From Hypholoma sublateritium FD-334 SS-4 (lineage: Eukaryota; Basidiomycota; Agaricomycetes; Agaricales; Strophariaceae): a DNA stretch of 64,000 nt. Positions 10,344 to 23,800 of this stretch are shown here, in pieces. Where the stretch lies: positions 376,480 to 440,479 of the forward strand of contig KN817540.1 in the NCBI GenBank assembly GCA_000827495.1. The letters run 5' to 3'. The translations under genes and the position numbers were made by a program. The notes beneath the pieces are model-generated. The model did no database searches. It saw nothing but the letters and a program-made list of their open reading frames with translations, and had not been told where the DNA came from. Every line of letters begins with the position of its first letter. The stretch's first letter is position 1.

Positions 10344-12547
10344 TTATTTATTACCACTTGAAATCGATACCGTAGCACCCTCTTCAACAATATCCGAGTT
10401 CGTATGGACCGAGCCAACAAAGTGATGCTGCCCCCAAAAGAACCACGTCAAGCCCACAATTAAAAATATACCGCCGACGGAGACGATGGCGTAGTTCATG
10501 TTGAATTGAGTCACTGGCCGGGCGGTGGGAAGGACGAAAAGGACGCAAATGAACACGATGAACTATGTCAAGGGCCCCTCGTTAGCCAGGACGTTTCACG
10601 GAGTGCGAATAATGATATAAGCGTACCGAGAGGCTGGCGATGTTTATCAACATGGACCAGCGTCCAAGATGAAAAGGTCCCCGCTCTCGCATCCTATTCG
10701 ACGACACCGATCAGTCGGATTCTCTTTAATTATCATAGGAACGGCGTGCAGACTGATGACTCACGCAGAAGGCCAGAAAACACGGACAATAATTGGCTGT
10801 AGGTAACCAAGCATCACCGATATAGCAGCTGAAGAAAGGATGGCGTTAAACTACATCAAAGGTTTGATTCCATGCCATCAGATCAGAAAGTGAAGGCTGG
10901 AGATGGTGGACAGTGGCTCACGGCAATGACTGAGCCGATGTAGGCACATGATATGATGCATCCAACCAGCACTGAGAACCAAATCCCAATGAATGGCGCC
11001 TGGAACCGATTGAGGCGGATAAAATGGCGCTTCATAGGGACGGAATTGTCGCGCGCCAGGGCGTACAGGAGGCGGGAGCTGGCGGTAAACGCAGTCACCG
11101 CAGCCATGAACTGGGCCAGCGCTATGACAGACAGGCACATGAGCGTGAGCCTGGGCCCCACGGCGTCGAAGTAGAGCTGCGCAATTGGAATTGCGTATGA
11201 GGTCGACTGGACTGCTGGTATACTCTGCACAGAGAACAGGAGGGCCAGCATGTACACGAGGCCAATGATCCATGACCCGACTATGCTCCCCACTACGGCA
11301 ACAGGAGCTAGAAATTCAGCCCGCTGGGCCTCTTCTGCTACCTGCGCCGCAGTTTCGCACCCCTCAAGAGTATACACGGCCTTAAAATCTCGATGTTATT
11401 GCACCGAAGGGGAGTATGGCGTTCGGCACTTGCCTGTAGAAATCCCAGAAGAACAACGAACCCTTTCGACCCCCAACCTGTAAAGCTAATCGAGTGAATA
11501 TTGAGGGCGACTCATTACCATATGACCTACTTCTCATAATCGGTGAATACAAATGTGGCTGCATTCTAGGCGAACAATACAAGTTAGCGTAGATAAATAT
11601 GTGTTTTCCGGAACCGACCCTTTCAGGTGCCTTCATGAATAGCGTTATCACAAGGACCAGAGTTCCTCCAATGGTCCACCATAGATTGAAAGAGCTCATG
11701 TGGCCAATCGCCTTCGTACCTACGGTATTGATTATTCCTGATGCAACATTGACGCCCCATGCAATGGCGGCAATCTCCACTCGAGTCAGTGAGATTTTCT
11801 GGCCGATCTCAATCAACGAAGCGATATAAAGTGCTACACTGTATAAATATGGTGACAAGCCCGTCAAAAACGACATGGGAAAGATAAATACCTCAAGTTG
11901 CCTGATGTCCCCGTCAATATCATGGCGATGGTATACACCCAACCTGTACAGACTAGATATGCGTGATGAGCCAAGGAAATTCGATTTGACTATTGTGCAC
12001 TCACATCCCAGAGCAGGAGAATCGGGTTTCATTTTGCAGACCCAAAAGTATAGGCCCCCCATAGTAGGGCTAAGCATGCACGCAACTTCCTTTAAACGCG
12101 CGGAGATACAAAATTAGACTGGGACGCACTACGCGCTGCAGATTTCTGCGAGACTTAACGCTATGAATAGCATGAACAAGGAACATATCTGACGACCAGC
12201 TTCAGTAAAGGCAGATTGTGACAAGACTCAACCCACGTTCCAACCCCAGAAAAGACCTGCAGCGCGGTGAGTGGGCGTCCAGAATAGTCGCATGATAATG
12301 ACATACCTAGTGGCCCTCCAGAAAAAAGCCCTGTCTGGAAGGCACTGCTCATTCCGGTCAAAATGCCGATGGCACAGAAAGACATGCCAAGCACGCCAAA
12401 GAACGACATTTCTCGTCGGAACTCAGCTCGATATCCTAGCTCCAGGAGACGTTTGTCAGATTCATCGTTGTTTTCAGCTACCGAAAGGTCTTTCGGTGGT
12501 GTAGTCTTCTCAACGTGTTGTGAGGTTGGGTGGACAGAGTTCATCAT
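10344..12547 (-). CDS. Amino-acid/GABA-type permease of the APC superfamily
   Basis: A plasma- or organelle-membrane transporter for amino acids, GABA or choline-like substrates; the substrate cannot be read from sequence. From the ATG at 12547 there is a hydrophilic N-terminus, then the family entry block: LLELGYRAEFRREMSFFGVL, an ILTGMSSAF segment and GGPLG. Later pieces include a SLAEICSA segment, PTMGGLYFW, AIAWGVNVASGIINTVGT, FNLWWTIGGTLVLVITLFM, VVGSIVGSWIIGLVYMLALL, FMAAVTAFTASSRLLYALAR, an IGIWFSVLVGCIISCAYIGS helix, and a last helix FLIVGLTWFFWGQHHF. The tail ends VSISSGNK at 10344. Many short introns break it up. The segment around 11900-12200 is harder to join and differs from usual family wording, so some junctions, or full integrity, are uncertain. 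It is divergently placed to Trs65. Confidence 0.75.
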
Positions 12548-13101
12548 AGTCAGAGGAGCGCTATCTACGCCCTGCTGAATAGTCTGATAACACCATAGCT
12601 CGGCTCCCCAAAGGAGAATGGTGATTGTGGGAGAGATGAAATTCCAAAAGAATCTCCAGAGAATCCATGCGGATTTCAATTATTGACTTGATTCGAACGC
12701 AGATAAGGCTTGCCCACAGCCACCTAAAAATTAACAGGAGGCTTTGACTTTATACTATGAACCGAGAAGCTTTGAAAAGCTTGCACGACAGTCAAACAGC
12801 GGTGAAGAGAGGGTAGAGATTGATTGAAAACAGTTGGAAACAGGTAAGACAGGTAAGAGCAAGTTGAACACGTCCGACGAGTCCGAGACTCCGACTCGGA
12901 GTCGTGCGAATGGGAGATATATTTGGTCCAAACAACCGTGGCAAACATCCGGTGCGACGTCACTGTCTCCGGACTCCGTTGACAACGTTTCTAACGACCT
13001 TAAGCGACCTCGGGACAGCCAGTGGCACTACGGACTGCATAAGCTCTCTACAAACGATACAAACATTACGAATGTCGATCCACATATAACTGGCCTCAAA
13101 A
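12548..13101. promoter_or_regulatory. Divergent promoter region between permease and Trs65
   Basis: About 550 bp separate the two divergent start codons, so this region must hold both promoters. Small open frames here lack any recognisable family. I could not pick specific factor sites. Confidence 0.4.
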
Positions 13102-16044
13102 ATGGATAATACTGTGACTTTGGACCAGGTCTTTTCGACCACTCTGCTTAAAGTCATCGTACCGGACACAACACTCGACTTTCCACCAACAATTTCGACG
13201 GATGATTGGCTAGAAAAAGCACGCTCCATCTCTGTTGAGCGCAAGCAGGCCTTTTTCGGTGAGTTCATTCCGGAGTATCGTTTCATGCGTTTCATTTACC
13301 CATCGCAGATGAACATCTACAGTCGCTGTTGGTCATATACATCAAGAATCCAGATGCAGAACCTCCCAACGACCCCAATGACCCCCCAGATGTCCTCCTT
13401 GACCTTTTGTCCCACATCCAAGTGTCAATGGAGGCGTCTTATATCTCACAGAACTCCATGACAATGCCGGAGACCCCTCGCTCTTCCAGATTGCTGGCAA
13501 CCCCGAAAACAGGCTCGCTTGCAAAACCCAACCAACAACGCCTTAACCCTCACCCTTCTATTCTGCCGCCAAGTACACCACACCCAATGCCGGCGACAGG
13601 GGACCAGGATCGCAAATACAGCACGGCAGAAGGGACCATATTAATTGCGAGCATTTGGGGGAGTAATACGTCGGACAACTCTCCCGAAAAATTTGCTCTC
13701 TTGTGGTCGGAAGGGCAGAAACAATGGATAGCCGTCTATAAGATGGATTTAACCGTGTGTAAGTCACTTTCTGCCTTGACTCTGGCGTCACTCATTGCGA
13801 CGCAGCGTTTCTGCGGCTCAATTTCAGTAACCCACTGCTGTGTTTAACGGTCTCTGCTACGCTACGCGAAAAACCCATCCCGACGCATCCTTCTCATCCA
13901 CTTACTCAATATCTTGATTCGCTTGGTGGACGGAATCCTCATGGGTCAGACACCCCCAAAGAAAGTTCAAACGGGCATGGCGGAGATGAGACGCGCCAGC
14001 TCCTCGATGGCCTTGAGGAAGTCAATCTCCTGGATGGTCTATTTGCGGGTCCCACCTTCTCCAGGATTGGTGCATCTGAAGTCAATCTACCCAGTCTTCG
14101 TCTCGGAACTGTCTCCCGGCAAAAACTGTTTTCACTCCCACCAATTCTCATCAATTCCCCCATACAACCTTCGCCATCCCCGATGACGGCTGTGCGGAAG
14201 TCCCACCCTACTCTGCGCAAATCCTTTCGTAAAACCCTACAAACCGTCTCTGGCTTCCGAGTGCGCATGCGGACGGTCTTCGTCCCATATGTTTTACTTC
14301 CCGAGACCGAAGGAACCACCGCCAATCTCTCAGAGGAAGAGAGAGAGCGTTCTCGACGAGAGGCGGGAAGCGAAGAGCGTACGGTTGTGCTCTGCGTCGA
14401 GATCGAGAACTCCGGCGATTTAGGGATGACGGCCGGCTTCATGGTCGAGAAGGTAGACGTTAGTATTGGTGGTGAAGGAGCCAAAGCAACACTTATAGGT
14501 TGGGGCGATAGTGGCTTCGGTGAAATGGCCATTGAAAGCACGTTCCCATTACATATCGGACCCCTGGCGCAGTACAATCTTCTCTACGCTGTCACGTTCA
14601 TGAGGTCTCCGGAGGACGTCGACGCGTTTTCCTTTGCGAATGGCATAAACGACAGCCGCCCAGCTCCCGACCTACAACGGGCCGTTACGATCAACATATT
14701 TGGCAAACCCTACTTCCCTCCACCATCAGTATCTGCGTCGAATGCACTACTGAATTTCAACCCAGACTCGCTCTCGTATCCCACACAAACATTCTCGTCG
14801 CGGTGGAATTGTGTACTTGACCTCGCGGCCCAGCACAGCCAGCCAAGCGATATAACAGATCCCAGCGACCCTTCAGCGGACTATCCGAACGTCATGCCAG
14901 AGCCTGCTTCGCCCTTCCCTGGCGGTTTTGCCATGTACAGCTCAAACACCACGCCGGGAGTCCAGATATCCAGCTCAACTCCGCAATACTCGGCCACCGC
15001 AGGGAGTAAGCGGTTCACCCTTGTCCCAGGGGCCAACTTCGCCGGCCGAACCGTTAAAACCCTGACACCCAACAAATTCGCAAAACCAAATAATAGTAAT
15101 ATTGGCCGCGAAACCTCCCCCATCCCTTCGTCTCGTCTTTCCTCGTTCATGCCCCTATCCGGCGCAAATTCGGCGCAGTACATGCGGGCGGCGACCACAT
15201 ATAGTGCGCCTCCCCCGCCCCCCGTGCCGTCAACATCCGTACAGCCTCTAATCGGTCTCCCCCAACCCCCCGACTCGCCCGATCCATCCACCTACATCGG
15301 CCACTCCGGCATGGACACCCCCACGACGCCCGCATACCCCGCGTACCCCATGAAGTCCGCGCTGCCACCGACCCCGCTCTCGCAGCGGCCCGTCTCGTCG
15401 CCGGGCAACGTCGGGCTCAGCGTCGAGATCCGGCGCGAGCGCGGCGTCGGCGCGGACTACGGCCTCGGCGCCGTCCCGCAGACTCCCCTGCCGTTCGTCT
15501 CTGGCGCGTTCGGCGAGCAGACGATGCTCGCGAAGCTCACGCAGGCTGGCGCGAGCGGCGAGAACGTCGTCGTGTCCGTCGGGCTGCTGCCGCCCGCGCA
15601 CGCCGCGCTGGAGCCCGCGATGCTCGGCCCGGGGAAGATATACCCGCTCGATGTGTTCACGCTGGACATCTTTGTGTTCAACCAGAGCCTGTGGCCGCGG
15701 CGGTTTGAGGTGACGTGCCCGGAGCGGCGGCACCGGCGGCGGGGCGGCGTGGAGATTGGCGTATACGACGGGGGCAGCGAGGCGGCGCGGAAGATGGGCT
15801 ATCCAGGCGTGCTGCCGCTGGAAAGCCGGATTCGTATTGGGTGAGTCGCTTTTTCACGAGGAAAGTGCGTATCTGACAAGCGTTTGTATGCAGTCCACTT
15901 CGCCCGTCTGCGTGCCAATCTGTTAGGATGGACTTCCTTGCCGTCTCGCCTGGTGTACATTCCATTGATACCCTTACATTGACTGATGTTGAAACAGGCT
16001 TTTCAACGAACCTCCGGTACGTCGTCGTGGTTGGCGGTGATTGA
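13102..16044 (+). CDS. TRS65: TRAPPII trafficking complex subunit Trs65
   Basis: A subunit of the TRAPPII tethering / Rab-exchange complex at the Golgi. Exons: 13102-13258, 13309-13758, 13806-15840 and 15894-16044. All three introns are GT..AG (50, 47 and 53 nt) and join in frame. The N-terminus MDNTVTLDQVFSTTLLKVIV leads to a beta-rich part with LLVIYIKNPDAEPP. The middle has VRMRTVFVPYVLLPETEG and CVEIENSGDLGMTAGFMVEK. A low-complexity Ser/Pro-rich linker (roughly residues 430-580) precedes the C-terminal beta-sandwich with IYPLDVFTLDIFVFNQS and the conserved end, VRMDFLAVSPGVHSIDTLTL then LRYVVVVGGD. These C-terminal strands are what identify the Trs65 family. Length is about 930 aa, longer than the yeast protein mainly through the linker. 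Third-position GC rises strongly in the last third. Confidence 0.75.
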
Positions 16045-16607
16045 TGTGAGTCACTAATTGCTTCACTAGGTCTGTTCTAGACATCGTTGTGCATGACCTT
16101 AAGAATTAAATACTGTACAGTGCACTCTGTAGATCCCTTTTGCTTACCCTATTCTGCATAGCTTAATGCTCAGTCGCATGCTTATTTCAAGCAGCATATT
16201 AGTGATTCCTGGTACGCCTCATGAAACACGATTATACTGTTGTGTCTGTCAGTTTAAATGCCGTAGACTGGTTATCGGTCCAACAAACTTGATCTGCGAG
16301 ACCATGAAGGAACACGATCTCCGTTCGCGCCAAATAGCTCTTGTAGGTCACCATCTGATGTAGGTCCTGCATTGATAAATTTATGTGCGGTGATGTTTAG
16401 TGAGTCATGGTATCTCATTCCCACTGGCCGATATGTATAGACCTGCATAGCCCGGTGTGCGAAGTGATCAATGATTGATGCGGTGCAGCACCTCGATGCC
16501 ATGCCAGTGCACACCTGTTAACCATCTACTATTATTGACAACCAGGCCCGCACTGGCTCCTGCTCTTGGCCAACCCTTCTGCCCAAGACACCACCACCCG
16601 CCACCCA
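16045..16607. other. Intergenic spacer
   Basis: No gene recognised. Contains the 3' end of Trs65 and the promoter of the small SLOG-like gene. Confidence 0.4.
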
Positions 16608-17216
16608 ATGGATAACAAGCCGGAGCAACGTCCAAGAACCGCATTCATCTCCGGGCCACTAGAGCCCGGCCAGGACTACTTCCGGACGCACTACGAGGCG
16701 CGCATCCGCGAGGCGATCGCCGCGGGCGACGCATTCGTCATGGGCCCCGCGGAGGGCATGGACACCATGGCGCGGAACTTCCTCCTCGACGAAGCTGCTG
16801 TCGCACCCGAGCGCGTCACCGTATACTTCTCGGAGCAACAAGTGCTGTGGGACCCTGAGCTCGCGGCGCTGAAGGCGCGCGTCGAGCGCCTGGGCGGGCA
16901 CGTCGTGGTCGAGGGGATGTCGACCGGGGTGCGCGACGCGGCGATGACGCGCGATTCGGACTACGATATCTTGCGGTACATGTCCGTGGAGGAGCAGAAG
17001 GCGTTTTATGGCAAGCGGTACTTCCCGCGGGTCAGCAATACGGAGAAGAACGAGCGGAGGCGGCTCGGGCTACCGCTGCATGTGAACCATGAGCGGGACA
17101 AGGTGGACCAGGCACGGCTGGCAGCGGACGAAAGCGGGAAGGATAGTCGTAACGGCGCGCTCGCGACGTGGAAGAAGGGTGTCAGCAATATGGTAAACAG
17201 GGTCAGGTCTACTTGA
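16608..17216 (+). CDS. SLOG-like / nucleotide-binding Rossmann-fold small protein
   Basis: Single-exon protein of 202 aa, starting MDNKPEQRPRTAFISGPLEP at the only reasonable ATG. Two features suggest a SLOG-type (YpsA/LOG-related) Rossmann fold: a beta-strand entry TAFISGPLE, and GPAEGMDTMARNFLLDEA, close to the G-x-x-x-G-hydrophobic-D-x-x-A nucleotide-binding motif. A second beta-strand, VTVYFSEQ, follows. The C-terminal 60 residues are basic and charged (EKNERRRLGLPL, then an HERDKVDQARL helix) and probably disordered. SLOG proteins bind or cleave nucleotides and derivatives; no specific reaction can be assigned here. A nucleoside deoxyribosyltransferase-like fold is the main alternative. 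The gene is strongly GC-rich at third positions, as in highly used genes of this window. Confidence 0.6.
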   Translation: MDNKPEQRPRTAFISGPLEPGQDYFRTHYEARIREAIAAGDAFVMGPAEGMDTMARNFLLDEAAVAPERVTVYFSEQQVLWDPELAALKARVERLGGHVVVEGMSTGVRDAAMTRDSDYDILRYMSVEEQKAFYGKRYFPRVSNTEKNERRRLGLPLHVNHERDKVDQARLAADESGKDSRNGALATWKKGVSNMVNRVRST

Positions 17217-18169
17217 GCATGAAAATGTGATTTGGGGCGAGAGTACGTAAGCCTAGAAACGATTGACTCTTCCTCCCAACTTCCTCCCCTCTAACTTCTT
17301 GATTTTTACAGCGTATCTCATATCAAACTTATGCTCGACATTCCTGTCTGGTATACCCCTAACGCTTGCGCTGAAAACGGCTGCCCCAATAAGCCGCTCA
17401 AGAGCTGTTCCAGTAGACCCCAAATCGACAAAGTGCATAAAATATAACACAGGAAATTGTCTGACTTTTACTCGTGCGATATCCCTACGATGAGGTTGAC
17501 ATATTTAACCGAAATTTTCCTTCCTCATTTTTAGCTCGATACATAATTCAAGATGAATTCATCCAACATGCCTCGATCTGCGATGATAGAATGCTCTCGA
17601 AGTCGAAATAAATAGGAATGCGGCCCAAGAAAATGCTCATTGAAAGCTCGTCGCGAGCTAAGGCGCGACAGTGCACACCCGACGCTTATGGTCATGGACA
17701 TATGTATAACCACTGTCCCATGACGCCGCCGCATCAGAGCTCCGAGAGAATGAAAGAAACTGGAAAATGCGGGAATAACCTGGAACAGCTCACACATTCT
17801 GCATAGGCGATGCGATACAGCCCCCTCTCAAGAAACACGGGACTACGTCGTGAGAGGGATGGCTCCAAAGTTGCTGAGCATACATCAGACTTATTTTTGT
17901 GAGCACTTTTTTTTACCAATATAGATTCCACAAAAGGCTCATTTCTCACCGTTCTATCATAGGCGAGCTCAGCAATCGTAACACTTTCGTATGGTATGTA
18001 GAGCCACGTTCCTTTTGTAATCGCTTGCTGAACATCTTAGCTATCCGCGTGGACTACAATCCCGAGATCTACTCAGCTGCCAGCGCTGCGGTTGACAGCC
18101 GATTTCACATAAAGGCCGGGTCAAGGAGACGACATGTAACCTTCTGCCTGGGTTCCGCCATTGTTGAAA
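17217..18169. other. Intergenic spacer, about 950 bp
   Basis: Only short overlapping open frames without family features. Contains the promoter of the carboxylesterase. I see no RNA gene or repeat. Confidence 0.4.
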
Positions 18170-20583
18170 ATGCTCCTTTCCGTCGTCGGGCTATTGAGCA
18201 CGCTGTCGTTGGTACATGCTGCGCCCAAGCTTCAACTTGGTCGCACTACGCTGACTGGTAGGGATATCACTGGACTCAAATTGGATTTCTTCGGTGGTAT
18301 GTCCCTCTTTGTTACCCAACAACATATCTGATACAAATGTACATTCCCTAGGCATCCCTTTCGCTGAACCACCTCTCGGGAATCTGCGCCTACGCCCTCC
18401 TGTTCTGAAAACCGAGCTAGATGTGAAGACGTTTGATGCTAGTAATTTCGGCAAAGGCTGCCTTCAACCTGTGAGATTAAGCCTATCATTTCAATGTCAT
18501 TTAGTTGACAATAATCTTCATCTCCGTTCAGAGCACGTCTGTAACGGAATTCTCAGAGGATTGTCTGACCATCAACGTCTACCGCCCCACCGGTACAAAA
18601 GCAGGTGCGAAACTTCCGGTGGTTAGTGCTTTTTAACTCTTCGCACAAGAACTCTCATGAGTAGCAACACTTCCTGTCATAGCTCTTTTGGACGTATGTA
18701 TATTCGTCAGCAAATAAACCTATGCGTATGCAGTTGATAGTTTCCATGTAGCTATGGCGGAGGGTTCGAAGATGGTGAAGCCTCAATCTACAACGCAAGT
18801 GCGATCGTCGCACAGAGTGTTGCCCGGGTAAGCTCCCTCTCTTGCGCGGGTGCAATCATCTTTGTCGTCTAATCACTACTCCAGGGAACCCCACTTCTCT
18901 ACGTCAATTATAACTATCGGCTCGGTCCGCTCGGATTTCCTCAAGGACAAGAAGGTATGGCGGCTGCATTTATCATGAGACATATGAATCTCATTCGCAC
19001 GACTTTGGGTATGCAGCTGCCGACCGTGGTGCCCTTAATCTTGCACTCAAGGATGAATTGGCGGCGCTGGAATGGGTTCAGGCAAACATAGCAGCATTTG
19101 GCGGCGATAAAGACAAGGTGCGCATAGAAGCGCATCGCGTATCTCCATCCACATTTTCATGGACTGACTGCGGCCCTCAAGGTGACGGTATTCGGAGAGA
19201 GCGCCGGTGCAATCATGACCGCCATTCTATTCTTGAACTCGCCTTTGGAGCGTTTGGCCCGAGCTGCAGTACGTAAATTTGTGCACTATGTATTTCTGTT
19301 CTTGGTTCTGACGTCTCCACGAAGATCTTCGAGTCCGGATCGGCGGCGACTGCGCTGGAATTCAATGCGTCACGTCGTGAGGTTGACTGGCAGAACTTCG
19401 TCTCTGCCGTTCCATCATGCGCCTCGCTCGCTGCGACAGATAATACTTTCGATTGCTTGCGGGCCGCTAACAGCACTGAAATGTTCAGCGGTGTGGTAAG
19501 CGCCATCGCCAATGCTCCGGAGGAGTTTGGCTTCGATCCAACTATCGATGGCCCCGGGGGGTTATTCCCTGATATTGCTTCGACGTTCTTGAAGAGTGGG
19601 CATTTTGCACGCCTTCCCTTCATTGCTGGCACAAATTTGGATGAAGGTATGTATATATACCAAGGAACGATCATACGCCGATATTTACTGTGCTTGATAG
19701 GTACTCTCTTCACACCGGCAACGGCGCAAACCGAAGCCGACATCCGTGCGAGCATCATCTCCAGCTTTTCGCCGCCCCTCGTATCAGAGGCATTGTTGCA
19801 ATCGACTGCCAATAAGATACTTGAACTGTATCCTGACGATCCCGCTCTTGGATCGCCTTTTAACACAGGAAATGACACCTTTGGCCTTCCTGGGTTCAAG
19901 AGAGCGGCTGCGATCAGTTGAGTTCCACTTTATCACGAAGTCTGCTCAGCTTAACCTAACAGGAAACCTCAATTTCTGTAGTGGGTGACCTTAGCTTCCA
20001 TTCGCAGCGAAGGACATGGATACAAACAGCCAGCCGTGCTGGAGTGAAGGTATTCGGCTACCTGTTCACGCAGCCTCAGCCGGAAAATCCTCCTTTCCTC
20101 GGTGGTGCGCCACATTTTCATGTTTATTTTTGAATAATTTATGTACATACTCGAGCAGTGGATCATGGTTCTGAAGTCTTGTTTGTTTATGGCGCGCCCC
20201 CCGACACATCTGCGCCTGCCCTCCACCTCAGCAGCATCATGATCGACTACTGGGTCTCCTTCGCCACCAGCCTGGACCCCAATGATGGCCATGGAAATCC
20301 CCGTGAGTTGATTCAACCAGTATTTTGTCTGCTTAAACTCACTGTTGGCTAAAACAAGGACCCGCATGGCCTCAATACACCGAAAAGAACGAGGTGACTA
20401 ACATGGACATATGATTCAAGCGAGATGGTGCTGATAAATCTTCGGCAGGTTCTGCTGCAATTAAATGGGCTAAATACGACGGTCATTCCAGACGACTACC
20501 GCAAGGAACAAATCGACTTCATCAACTCAGACCCGGCCGTTTTCCATCATCGTCGTGCTCTGATGAGGAGAATGTTGAACTGA
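18170..20583 (+). CDS. Secreted type-B carboxylesterase / lipase
   Basis: An alpha/beta-hydrolase that would cleave carboxyl esters outside the cell. The ATG at 18170 starts a signal peptide, MLLSVVGLLSTLSLVHA, with likely cleavage before APKLQ. Family blocks follow: GIPFAEPPLGNLRLRPP, an EDCLTINVYRP segment, the oxyanion-hole YGGGFEDG, then PLLYVNYNYRLGPLGF and ALEWVQANIAAFGGDKDKV. The nucleophile elbow VFGESAGA is split by an intron near 19120-19180. The acid is probably in GTNLDEGT and the His in DHGSEVLFVYG. It ends with VFHHRRALMRRMLN at 20583. About nine introns of 45-60 nt interrupt it. N-glycosylation-type NxT/S sites occur (for example near NTT at 20475). The gene converges on the Zn2Cys6 regulator with 285 bp between stops. 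Confidence 0.9.
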
Positions 20584-20868
20584 GGGACTGACCAGGGGTC
20601 GATAATGTATTTTAAGCTTGAATCAGTAGCATTATAAACAATTATCATACAATAAAACGTGGTGTACAGCGCAGGATTTACACAAGCGCAGTGCCTTTGG
20701 GGGCCCAATACAATCATATTGCACATTAGTAACGACAATTAGTATCTACCGTCAACGGTATAGCTGGGTCCAAAAACACAAGTCCAAACCGTTACAAACG
20801 GTTAAAGACGTGAGGAATACGAGCTGCACACTAACACAGTGCAAACATCTAAACCACGGCGCTGACAA

Positions 20869-23800
20869 TCAAAACTCCAGCGACCCATCCCACGCATCCC
20901 ACTGCGCCCCATCGTCCATATTCGCATCCATGTCCCCCGCCGCATAGTCCTCATAGCCCGGCCCCGCCCCCGCCGGCGCACTGTACTCGACAAACTCATG
21001 AGTAAACCTCGCCGCCGGGTCTTCGAACGCAAACGCGGGTTCAGGCGCGAACGCCGCAAAGCTCACCCCAACAACCGACGGCGCCTGCGGGAGCGTCTGC
21101 CCGCCGGGCATCCCGCGGAACGCCGACATGTCCGTGCCCGCGGGCACCGGCAGCGCGTGCCCGAACGCGCCATCGAGCGTCGTGAAGACGTGGCTCGTCG
21201 TGTGCCCGCTGCCCGCGAACGCGAGCTCGTCGAGCGGCGCGGGTGCGTGCGTCGGCATGGGCGAAGTGAGGTACGCCGCGTACTGCTGGAGGTGCTGGTG
21301 TGGTGCGGTGGTCAGGCTGCCGCTGCTGGTGTCGCGGTGGCCGAAGGCAGGCTGCGAGGGCGCGGAGCCCGAGAGGCTGCTCGGCGAGTACATGGGACTG
21401 GCAAAAGCCTGCGAGGGGCTGTCGGCGGAGGTAACGGGGATGTGCGAGCGGAACGCCCAGGGGTCGGTGAAGCTGGATGGACTAGTAGAGGAAAGGGAAG
21501 ATTCACGATTATTAGCGGAACGTTGGATTGCGATAGGTGCAGATCTAGCAGGCGAAGAGGAAGGGGCATAGGTTGCAGACAGATCTTGGTGCGGATGAGA
21601 GATAGTAATAACAGGAGACAGCGAGACAGAGATACTAGACGGCGAGGGCTGGGCCGAGGTGAGGTGCACGGAGTGGTCGCGCGAGTGCACGCCCAGGCGG
21701 CGCGTCTTGGGCTTAGTCAGTGACGAGCGGCGGCGCACGCGGCCCGTCAGCGAGCCCTCGTCGTCGTCGTCGCCATATTCAGACAGGAAGAGCGCGCCGC
21801 TGTGCGACGCCGAGATCGGGATCGTCTTGCGCTCGAGCAGCGGCTTGAGCTGCTCGTGCATGAGCGACTTCATGATCCCCGCGATGTTCGTAGCGCACTG
21901 CCAGGACTTGCCGATCTCCTGGAGGTACTGCAGGACGCGCGTCTGCTGCTCCATAGAGTGGCGCAGATCCTTCTGCGCAACACGCGTGCCCGAGCTGGCT
22001 TGCACCGAGGTGAGGAGGTACACGGTCCCGGCCGAGAAGACACATTGGATGAGGGTGATCGGGCAGTACCGAAGGGTGTAGAGGCTGCGCCACGTTGCCA
22101 GCAGTTCCATGATGTTCTCAGAAGCACGGCGGCAAAGCTATATATTCTGTGAGCGAGAATACTCGATAACCATGAGATTTGTCGTACCTTAACGTGGTCA
22201 ATCTCTCGATCGGTGCTGTGAATCTGACGACTCTTGCGCTGAAAAAAAGGGCGATGAAGCAAGATAAATAACCACCAATACGAAAGGTGTAGCATAAGTT
22301 TGTGGGGTGTGGCGGTGGGTCGGGATTTGACAGTTATATCAAGCTCGGGAGACAATCGTCCTTTCCAAGTATTAAGATTAAGACTAAGACGCAAAAGCAA
22401 GTTCATTAGTTATTCTTCGCACCTGAGACTTGAAGAACTCACTCAATTTCACTAATTACTTCATCAATAGCAAAAGGCCGGCTGCGGGACTTATCAAGAG
22501 AGTTACTGGAATAGGAGACAACGACGGTGAGCAACTAATCCTTCTGAAGTACAGCACTTGATCGCACTTACACGACTTCCATGATCCGACGGGCGATCAT
22601 TAACAGCTCGCAAGTCGCCTCAAAGGTCTTCGTCAAATAGTTAGGCTGGGGTTCCAGCTTCGCCGCTGGGTGGTTCCAGGGCATTTGGTCGAAGTCGAGA
22701 TCCACCAAGGGCATGGATACAGCCCTGAACATCTCGGTGTTGATTGGCGGAGCCGCGACGCAGAATTCGCGGCCAACATAGAGGGACCAGCACACGTCCT
22801 TGGAACCAAGGACGTGAGTTTGGCCACAAGTATGACTGTAAATAGGATCATACCTGGGTGAATGTGGTCCAGTACGTCCACCGGCGGTCCAGTATATCGG
22901 ACTCGTCCATCACTCCCAATTTCACCCATTCCGAGCAGTCGACGTTCAAACCCACTAACAACGACGAAGATCAGATCAAAATATTATAGAGGCCGAGGCA
23001 GATAACTCACGGGCTTGGGCCATTTGGGCGCTCATACCTGCGATAACAGTCAGAAAACAAACCTGAAAACAACACACAAAATAGCACACATACCAAAGTA
23101 CAAGTACCCCAAGGTCTGATCACCCTGGGAGCTGTGGAAGCTCGCCAATATGGAGAGTGCGTTCACCACGCTCAGATTGGGCTTGGCGCACTCCGTCTCG
23201 ACATAGCTCTTCGCCTTGTTGGCGAAGTACTGCCGAGACTTGAGATCGCGCAAGTTGGGGTCGTCCAGGAACGCGAGACCCAAGGCGACGAGTGCATTGT
23301 GCAGCATTGGGGAGTAGTGCGGCGTCTTCGGAACCGGGTTCGCGGCGGGCATGGACAACGCGCGGTACATGTCCCGCAGGAAGAGCGCCGGGACGACTCG
23401 GAGACACCACGACGTGAAGAACTTGAATATGAGATCGAGCGCCCTGCACCACCGTCAGCGACCAGCGCACCCGTCTGGACTGAAAGATCCGCTTACTTGT
23501 CGTGGGATCGGCGGTCGAGGGGCACGATGCTCGGCAAGTGGCGCGACCAGTCGAAGTCAGGGTTGTAGTGGTCGTCTGGGACTCCGTCGGTAAGCAACAC
23601 GTACGTCGCGTCAGGGTTCTGCGCCAGCGCGGGGAAGCGCGATGGCGGTGTGACGCGCGGCAGCTCGATGTTCTCGAAGCGAAAGACGGCCGTGTTCCCG
23701 TAGTTTTGCACGAGCCCGTTCTCCTCAAGCTGCGGTTCACTCAGCGGGGCGCGGAGATCGGTATCGCAAATGTACGCACCTTGAGACTCTGCGTTGGGTT

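Noticed and set aside
19213..19899. 228-codon minus-strand frame inside the carboxylesterase
   Set aside because: It is the antisense shadow of well-supported carboxylesterase exons.
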